Below, one piece after another: positions 1-22,308 of a DNA stretch of 25,268 nucleotides. Origin of the DNA: Paulinella micropora (lineage: Eukaryota; Cercozoa; Imbricatea; Euglyphida). Where the stretch lies: NCBI GenBank assembly GCA_009731375.1, contig BJOX01000238.1:266515-291782 (forward strand), in the 5' to 3' direction. Each line of letters starts with the position of its first letter. The stretch's first letter is position 1. Position numbers and translations under genes: made by a program. The notes under the pieces were generated by a model. The model worked only from the letters and a program-made list of their open reading frames with translations. It had not been told where the DNA came from and made no database searches.

Positions 1-89
<89 letters not shown>
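1..89. repeat. (CT)n then (AC)n microsatellite
   Basis: Pure dinucleotide tracts. On the minus strand the (GT)n tract supplies the donor side of the exon at 90-168. Confidence 0.95.
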
Positions 90-12043
<11,954 letters not shown>

Positions 12044-12687
12044 CGGTGAGACAAGTATGTAGGGTAAGACAGTGGAAAAATGCAACTCCTGGAATTCAGA
12101 CGTCTACGTATTCAACGAGTCGACTAAACTGGAGCTTGACAAGCACAGGTACTCCTGGCAAAAAAGAGAGACAACAGCAGTTTCATTGCTAAAACAACTC
12201 GCACAAAGGGCAGGCGCAGGGCTACAACGCAAAAAAGCAACCAGTGACGCTAGCAGGAGCTTCGTACGAATACAAAACAAAAACCAGGCAAACAATTTCA
12301 AACACACGAATGCCCTGCGACTGTTGTCAGTGACAGTCCAAAACCCACCTGCCGGCCCGCAAGCGGAAAAAAAACTTCCTGTGTTTTCCGTATCTTGTTT
12401 TGACCGGCCCGCAATAAAATAACGGCAAAACATTGCTCTTAACCTCCGGCCCCGCCTTTCGCTCTTCGAACTTCGTAAATTTTTTGGCCCCGACAGGCCA
12501 GGATTTGTAGACAGTTCACTGGGTTTCACTTGGAGTCATACCGCCATAGCCTCGCACTGAAAAGACAGTAAAACACACACTGTTTCTAAAATTTAGGCAG
12601 CCATTTGAACTGAAGAAAGTGTGTACTAATGAACTACATGTGAATTTTGTGTTTTTTTGTTGTGAAAGGGGGCGGGACGGGATAAAC
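12044..12687. promoter_or_regulatory. Putative shared (bidirectional) promoter region
   Basis: Unique, microsatellite-free 640 bp between the divergent start codons of the RRM gene (minus) and the CCCH gene (plus). A GC-box-like GGGGGCGGGAC lies at 12668-12678, just before the CCCH start, and an inverted GC box (GGCCCCGCC) at about 12448. The motif CGGCCCGCAA occurs twice (near 12354 and 12403). An open stretch at 12072-12422 encodes nothing recognisable. A minus-strand acceptor-like tract (ctcttttttgccAG) near 12163 could belong to a 5' UTR exon. Confidence 0.45.
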
Positions 12688-12712
12688 ATGGCGCAAACTG
12701 GCGCTGAAGGAG
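12688..12712 (+). CDS. CCCH-gene exon 1
   Basis: Encodes MAQTGAEG plus one base. The start context AAACATGG has A at -3 and G at +4. Donor is GTAACA, phase 1. Chosen because the next exon completes the glycine codon and continues in frame. Confidence 0.8.
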
Positions 12713-13451
12713 GTAACATCTGCCTTGTGTGTTATGTGATTTTTATTGCGAAGGCTACACTGGCTTCGATTTACACAGACTTGCAGGGTGTATTGTCCTT
12801 GAAGAAATTGACAGATAGGAAGTTTGTGTCTTTTGATATTTGCTGAAAATCTCATAGAAGATCTTTTTCGAGTTGCCTAATATTTTTTTTCTGGCTCATG
12901 TCGGTGTCCTGTTTCCTGAAAACACAGGCGCAGAAGCAATGTGTCGCATGTTTCGGAGCAACGGCAAGTGTCGTTTTGGGGAATCTTGTAAATTTCAGCA
13001 CGTGGATGGCCCAACAGACAGTCCGAACGGCGAGGTAGCTTTTTCTGAGCCTCTTAAGTTCTCTGTGCTGTCATTACTGTTTCATTTCGTCTCATACCGT
13101 CTTATTTCGTTGCTAGTGTTTCATTTTTGCGGACTCCGGGGGAACTTGCAAATTCGGAGATGAATGTCGCTACCGGCACGGCCCTTCCGACACACGTGAA
13201 CTGCCTCCTCCCAAGCAGGCCTCTGGTCAGAGCACAAGTAGCTCATCGACAGCTGCTTTTGATTTGTATGCACTTTAGAATGCAGTATGGATGTGTGCAT
13301 GCATGAGACAGACTTGCATGCACGTTCTATCTATCTATCTATCTAACTATCTATCTACCTACCTACCTATCTACCTACCTACCTACCTACCTACCTACCT
13401 CTACCTACTTACCTGCCTACTACCTACCTACCTACCTACCTACCTATCTAC

Positions 13452-13484
<33 letters not shown>

Positions 13485-13544
13485 CATCCATCCATCCATC
13501 CATATCATCATCCATCCATCCATCCATCCACCATCCATCCATCC

Positions 13545-13620
<76 letters not shown>

Positions 13621-13641
13621 GTCTGTCTGTCTGTCTGTCTA

Positions 13642-13688
<47 letters not shown>

Positions 13689-14134
13689 GTGTGTCTGTCT
13701 ATCTGTCTTTTTCACCTACCTACCTACCAACCTACCTATCTACCTACCTACCCTACCTATCTACCTACCTACCTACCTACATCTATCTATCTATCTATCT
13801 ATCTGTCTCTCTGTCTGTCTACCTACCTACCTACCTATCTACTACCTACCTACCTACCCACCTGTCCACCTATCTAGCTATAAATCCACTTATCCACCAA
13901 TGGATGCCTATCTATAAATCTACCAGTCTGTCGATAACCTATGTCTTCCGATTTGCAGAGCTGCTAGACCAAACTTATCTACCTCTCTACCTATCTACCT
14001 ATCTATCTACCTACCTACCTTCCTACCTACCTATCTACCTACCTACCTCCCCCCCCCCCCCCCCCCCCCCCCCNNNNNNNNNNCTCTATCACACACACTA
14101 TAGATAGATTAGATAGATAGATAGATAGATAGAT

Positions 14135-14178
<44 letters not shown>

Positions 14179-14195
14179 GTAGATAGGTAGTTAGG

Positions 14196-14252
<57 letters not shown>

Positions 14253-14261
14253 GAATCATTC

Positions 14262-14309
<48 letters not shown>

Positions 14310-14530
14310 CATACATCCATATATATATATATAGAGAGAGAGAGATAGATAGATGGATAGATAGGTAGATAGGTAGGTAGGTAGATAGATAGATAGATGG
14401 TAGATATATAGTAGATATATAGATAGATAGATAGATATAGCTGGGGGGGGGGGGCAGCCAGAGCGAGGGAGAGAAGAAAAAGAGAAGAGAGAACAGGAAA
14501 GTAAAGAAAAAAAAGGAAAAGAAGAAAGAC

Positions 14531-14581
<51 letters not shown>

Positions 14582-14705
14582 GTATCCATCTGCCTACCTA
14601 CCTACCTGCCTACCTACCTACCTACCTACCTACCTACCCTACCTACCTACCTGCCTACCTGCCTATCTATCTACCTATCTATCTACCTATCTATCTACCT
14701 ATCTT

Positions 14706-14737
<32 letters not shown>

Positions 14738-14878
14738 CCTACCTACCTACCTACCTACCTACCTACCTATCTACCTACCTATCTATCTATCTATCTATCT
14801 ATATATATATATCTATCTTTCTATCTATCTACCTACCTACCTACCTACCTATCTATATATCTTTCTATATTCTACCTA

Positions 14879-14918
<40 letters not shown>

Positions 14919-14985
14919 ACCTACCTTTATCTAGCACCTACCTACCTATCTGTCTACCTACCTACCTACCTACCTACCTACCTAC

Positions 14986-15020
<35 letters not shown>

Positions 15021-15079
15021 TCTCTCTCTCTCTCTTCTCTCTCTCTCTTCTCTCTCTCTCTCTTCTCTCTCTCTCTATA

Positions 15080-15117
<38 letters not shown>

Positions 15118-15296
15118 ATCTATCTATCTATCTATCTGTCTATCTATCTGTCTATCTATCTGTCTATCTATCTACCTATTTATCTATATATCTATCTATC
15201 TATCTATCTATCCATCTGTCTATCTATCTATCTGTCTATCTATGTATCTATCTTGCTGTACATTTCTCTACCCACCTACCTATCTATCTATCTATC

Positions 15297-15342
<46 letters not shown>

Positions 15343-15441
15343 GCTATCTACCTATCTACCTGTCTATCTATCTATCTATCTATCTATCTATATATCTTTC
15401 TGTACATTTCTCTACCTACCTACCTACCTACCTATCCATCC

Positions 15442-15473
<32 letters not shown>

Positions 15474-15681
15474 ATCTATCTATCTGTCTATCTGTCTATC
15501 TGTCTGTCTGTCTGTCTGTTTGTCCGTCTATTTATCTATCTGAATATCTGTCCATCTATCTGTCCATTTTTCTATCTATCTATCCGTTTCTCTATCCGTT
15601 TCTCTATCCATGTCTCTATCTATCTGTCTGTCTATATGCCTGCACATCTTTCTGTCTATCTATCTATCCATCTATCTGTCC

Positions 15682-15735
<54 letters not shown>

Positions 15736-15957
15736 ATCTAACGTTTCATGTTGTTCTTAGCTCAATCTGAGGATAAGAGTGACCAGCCCTGTGGGCAGCT
15801 CATCTATCTATCTATCTATCTATCTATCTCTCTATCTATCTATCTATCTATATCTATCTATTGATCTAACGTTTCATGATGTTGTTCTTAGCTTCATCTG
15901 AGGAGAAGAGTGACCAGCCCTGTGGACAGCTTATGCGGTATGGATAGATAGATAGAC

Positions 15958-15988
<31 letters not shown>

Positions 15989-15989
15989 A

Positions 15990-16031
<42 letters not shown>

Positions 16032-16156
16032 TAGATAGATTGATTGATAGATTGATAGATTGAGATAGATTGAGATAGATTGAGATAGATTGAGATAGAT
16101 TGAGAGATTGATGGATTGATAGATTGATTGATTGATAGATTGATGATTGATAGATT

Positions 16157-16211
<55 letters not shown>

Positions 16212-17190
16212 TGATAGATTGATAGATAGACAGATAGATAGCTTATGCGGTACTGACTTCTATCAGTTGCTACCCGCCTATCTACCTACCTACCTACCTA
16301 CCTACCCATCTACATACCCACCCACCCACCCTCACACCTAACTACCTCTACCAAAATATATGTCGCATCGTTCCATGTAGGGGTAAATGCCGATGCGGGG
16401 AAGCACTGCCGGTTCAGCCATACATTGACCTACCTCTACCTATCTATATATGTCTCACGGTCCCGTTTAGGGGTAAATGCCGATAATACGGGAAATATTG
16501 CCGGTTTAGCCAACCAACCAACCAACCATACATGGACTTACCTGTCTACCTATCTATATATGTCCCACCGTTCCATGTAGGATGTAAGTGCCGATACGGG
16601 AAGTGCGCTGCTGGTTTAGCCGTACACATGGACCTACCTCTACCTATCTACATATGTCTCATGTAGGGGTAAGTGCCGATACGGGAAGTGCGCTGCTGGT
16701 TTAGCCATACACATTGACCTACTTCGACCTAATCTACATATGTCTCATGTAGGGGTAAATGCCGATACGGGAAGCGCTGCTGGTTTAGCCATACACATGG
16801 ACCTACCTCTACCTATCTACATATGTCTCATGTAGGGGGAAATGCCGATACGGGAAGTGCGCTGCTGGTTTAGCCATCCACATGGACCTCTCTACCTATC
16901 GACATATGTCTCATGTAGGGGTAAATGCCGATACGGGAAGCGCTGCCGGTTTAGCCATACACTGACCCCGGAGCAAAAGGCCCAAGCCGCTGAGCAACGC
17001 AAGGTAAGACAAATAGATTTTAACTTGGAAAGTAAAAAAAAAGAAAAAAGAAAAAAAAAATTATTACGGTAGCGATGTGGTAGCGATGTGAATGGTGTCT
17101 GTTTGAGTTTTTCGTGTGTGTGTGTGTGTGTGTGTGTGTGTAGCTGAGTAACGCGAGGGTAGCGATGTGTATTGTGTCTGATTGAGTTTC

Positions 17191-17266
<76 letters not shown>

Positions 17267-17334
17267 TTAAGGAGACGAGAGAAGAGGAGGAGGAGGAAGA
17301 AGAGAGAGAGAGAGAGACAGAGAGAATATGTGAT

Positions 17335-17390
<56 letters not shown>

Positions 17391-17557
17391 TAAGGAGACG
17401 AGAGAAGAGGAGGAGGAGGAAGAAGAGAGAGAGAGAGAGAGAGAGACACACACACACAGAGACAGAGAGAATCTGTGATGTTGCTTCTTTAGGCTCGCTC
17501 GCCCAAGGAGAAATTATCTCTATGTCTTATATCTATATCTATCTATCTATCTATCTA

Positions 17558-17615
<58 letters not shown>

Positions 17616-17627
17616 GTATCTATCATC

Positions 17628-17702
<75 letters not shown>

Positions 17703-17817
17703 ATATCTATCTATCTGTCCGTCCGTCCGTCCGTCCGCGTCCGTGTCCGTGTCCGTGTCCGTGTCCGTGTCCGTGTCCGAGTGTCCGTCCGTGCGTCCGT
17801 CCGTCCGTCTATCCGTC

Positions 17818-17862
<45 letters not shown>

Positions 17863-17868
17863 CTTCCG

Positions 17869-17921
<53 letters not shown>

Positions 17922-18024
17922 CTATCCATCCATCCATCCATCCATCCATGCATCCATCCATCCATCTATCCATCCATCCATGCATCTATCCATCCATCCA
18001 TCTATCTATCCATCCATGCATCCA

Positions 18025-18096
<72 letters not shown>

Positions 18097-18288
18097 GCTC
18101 GCCAAGCTGCTCGTCCGCCGAAGGAGCACAAAGGCGATGACAACAACAACAAGAAACAGAACAAAGAAACCCCAGGCTCCGGACCCGCCCCCACCGATGG
18201 AGGAAGGTGTGTGTGTGTGTGTGTGTCTGTCTGTCTGTCTGTCTGATACCCCAAGCTCTGAACCCGCCCCTGCCGATGGAGGAAGGTG

Positions 18289-18330
<42 letters not shown>

Positions 18331-19783
18331 CATCTATATCTCTCTACCTACCTACCTACCTACCTACCTACCCACCTTTCTATCAGTCTATCCATCTATA
18401 TTTGTTTCCCTCAGGAGTGACAAGAACGGAGAAGAGGGAGCGGGAGGCGAGGGAAGGCTACCTACCTACCTACCTATTGATCAATCTATCCATCTATACC
18501 TTTCTGCCTACCTACCTACTAATCATCTTACCTGTAGTGGTGACAAGAACGGGGAAGACGGCGCAGGAGGCGAGAGACGCCGTCGCCGTCGCCGCCCTAA
18601 AGGCGCTAAAAAGGGTAGATCTACCCTGCCTACATATCTACCGCAACGCGACGCCAACAAAACAAGCAAAACCAACCAGGGATCCATGTGTCGACGTAGG
18701 GGCCAAGCCAACGAGAGCAAGCAAAACCACCACCGAACAGCCATCCAGCCCCCGCTAATCAATGTGTGTGAATGTAGGAGCAGCCAAGAACGGCGGCGAT
18801 GCCCCCGCTGATAAGACCACCCCTNNNNNNNNNNNNNNNNNNNNNNNNNNNNNNNNNNNNNNNNNNNNNNNNNNNNNNNNNNNNNNNNNNNNNNNNNNNN
18901 NNNNNNNNNNNNNNNNNNNNNNNNNNNNNNNNNNNNNNNNNNNNNNNNNNNNNNNNNNNNNNNNNNNNNNNNNNNNNNNNNNNNNNNNNNNNNNNNNNNN
19001 NNNNNNNNNNNNNNNNNNNNNNNNNNNNNNNNNNNNNNNNNNNNNNNNNNNNNNNNNNNNNNNNNNNNNNNNNNNNNNNNNNNNNNNNNNNNNNNNNNNN
19101 NCCTTGCAAACATCACGGCTTAGCTGGGCATCGGGTTAATACTTTACCCACAGACTTCCTGGTTGACGAAATCAGAAGCTCCTTTTTTCTGACATTAGTC
19201 GATATTTCATTATCTATATCTATCTATCTATCTATTTATCTATCTATCTATTTATCTATCTATCTATCTANNNNNNNNNNTTTGAGGTGTCACTGACCCT
19301 CCCTTGGGCTTGGTTTTTTGAAATGGGTGCCATCTGTCGACAGACAGAGAATTAGGGGATGGTGTGGGTGTGCTGGGCCCGTGGTGGGGTGCCTTATGTG
19401 TGCCTAGCCATACGCCTATAAGTCACATGCCGAAATAGCGACGGGAAGCACAATCCTGTTCCCTCAGGGTGCCCTTTCTCGCTTGTTGAGCCCGGAATAA
19501 AACCCACAGTGCTCTGTCGGTTTATACTAGACTGTCGAACAGTCTCGAAACTCCATCTGCTTACTGGGCCCTCTGTAATGGAGGTGGGAGCTCGTTCTGC
19601 AAGGGGCGCTTTATAACCCGATGCCCAGCTAAGCCGTGATGTTTGCACGGAAGGGACTGATACAGGCGATACCAAAGCTCCCTAGTACCAGGCGGGGCCT
19701 TAATACTTTACCCACAGACTTCCTGGTTGACGAAATCAGAAGCTCCTTTTTTCTGACATTAGTCGATATTTCATCTATCTATC

Positions 19784-19838
<55 letters not shown>

Positions 19839-19876
19839 ACCTCTCAATCTCTTCGGACAGATGCGGTTGACAACGA

Positions 19877-19934
<58 letters not shown>

Positions 19935-20483
19935 CGTACCTATCTATCTATCTATCTGCCTTTCTACCTACCTTGATCTATCTCTCAATCTCTTCCGACA
20001 GATGGGGGTGACAACAAGCAGAAGGAGAAGCAAAAGGATGGTGAAGAAGGAAGCGGTGGACGCCGTCGTCGCCGCAAAGAGTCAGACATACACACACACA
20101 CACACACACAGAGAGAGAAAGAGAGTGAGGGGGGGGGGGGGGGGGNNNNNNNNNNAGAGAAAAAAAAAAAGAAGAGAGAGAGAGAGAGAGTAAATATGTA
20201 GACTTAAGGATTCAGATTTAGATTTAGGTTGATATTTAGATTGAGATTTAAACGTAGGTTTAGGTTTAGATATAGGTTTTGGTAGGTTTAGATGTAGATT
20301 TACTTTGACATTCAGAATGACAGATAGATGTAGATTTAGAACCAGTGTTCATGTGTCTAGAAGTAAAAGTATATTTAGATCAGAAAGACATCGATATAGA
20401 TGAAAATTTACGCTATTATCTAGATGATATATCTATATCTAAGGTGCGGAACTACAAATAAAATCGAAACCTTAACTACTTAC

Positions 20484-20514
<31 letters not shown>

Positions 20515-20626
20515 CCTACCTACCTATCTACCTATCTATATTGTGTGGTAAGTCTGTGCCACCAGTGGAAGGACTCACAGAGCTGCGAGTACGCCGAGAA
20601 GTGCCGCTTCTTGCATGGCGAGGTCA

Positions 20627-20677
<51 letters not shown>

Positions 20678-20689
20678 AGAGAGATAGAG

Positions 20690-20736
<47 letters not shown>

Positions 20737-20911
20737 AGAGAGAGATAGAGCGATATATATATATATATACAGAGAGAGAGAGAGAAGAGATAGATAGATA
20801 GAGATAGAGAGAAAGAGAGAAAGAAAGAGAGAGAGAGAGAGAGAGAGATAGATAGAGAGATAGATAGAGAGATAGAGAGATAGATAGAGAGATAGAGAGA
20901 TAGAGACAGAC

Positions 20912-20961
<50 letters not shown>

Positions 20962-21009
20962 ATAGATATATATATATATGTAGAGAGAGAGAGAGAGAGA
21001 CTCTCTCTA

Positions 21010-21092
<83 letters not shown>

Positions 21093-21890
21093 CGCTCTAT
21101 CTCTCTCTCTGTGTCTCTATCTATATATATATGTATATATATATATATATCTATCTCTCTCTCTCTATATATATATATCTCATATATATATATATATATA
21201 TATAATATATATATATATATGTATATATATATCCTCTCTCTCATTCTCTCTTCCCTGCACAGCCGAGTCTCGAACATAAGCAAACACACACACACACACA
21301 CGCGCGCACACACAGAGAGACACAAACAGAGACAGAGACAGGGACACCCAGAGAGAGAACGATCATCATTATCACCACCACCACCATCATAACCATTATC
21401 ATCCTCCTCTCTTCGCTCGCAATCTATCAATCTTATCTCACCTAGTATCCATCTGATCTGTGTACCTTTTCATTCTTATCTATCCTAGGACGACAGTCGT
21501 GATTTGATGGCGCTGCGTCGCTCCCCCAATGCGTGCTGGAGTTTCCGCGATGAGAATAACTGCCAATACGGCGATAAGTGCCGCTTCTCTCACTCCACGG
21601 TACGATACGAGATATGTTTGGTCTATCAGCTCTGCATATCCGAAGACATAGGCATCCATTCCACCCCGCCGCCAATCGCCGACTTGAGTAGGGGGCTGGG
21701 AGGTGCAGTAAGAGATAGATAAGACGTATGAAGAAATCCGCGACGAAAACAAGTGCCAGTACGGCGATAAGTGCCGCTTCTCACACTCCACGGTTACGAT
21801 AAGAGATAGATAGACATAAACAAACCGGCAGATAGTGAAAGCCTCTGCGACGAAAGCAACTGCTAGTGCGCGACAGGACATAGCAGACAG

Positions 21891-21938
<48 letters not shown>

Positions 21939-22008
21939 GTAAGATTGATAGCTGCCAGTACGGCGAGTAGTGCCTCTTCTCACACTCCATCCTAAATAGA
22001 AGACAGGC

Positions 22009-22044
<36 letters not shown>

Positions 22045-22085
22045 TTATATTTATTTTTTATTTATATGTATGTATGTATGTGTAT

Positions 22086-22129
<44 letters not shown>

Positions 22130-22276
22130 GCTAGACAGATGTATGTATCTGGCTATACAGATAGCTGCAAGTACGGCGAACCAGTATCGCTTCTCACACT
22201 CCATCCTAGATAACAGACATATATATATATATATATATATATGTATATTTTACATATATTATATATATATGTATAT

Positions 22277-22308
<32 letters not shown>

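Noticed and set aside
12072-12422. 116-codon ORF between the divergent genes
   Set aside because: No family resemblance; it overlaps the likely promoter. The opposite-strand ORF over the same bases is equally unconvincing.
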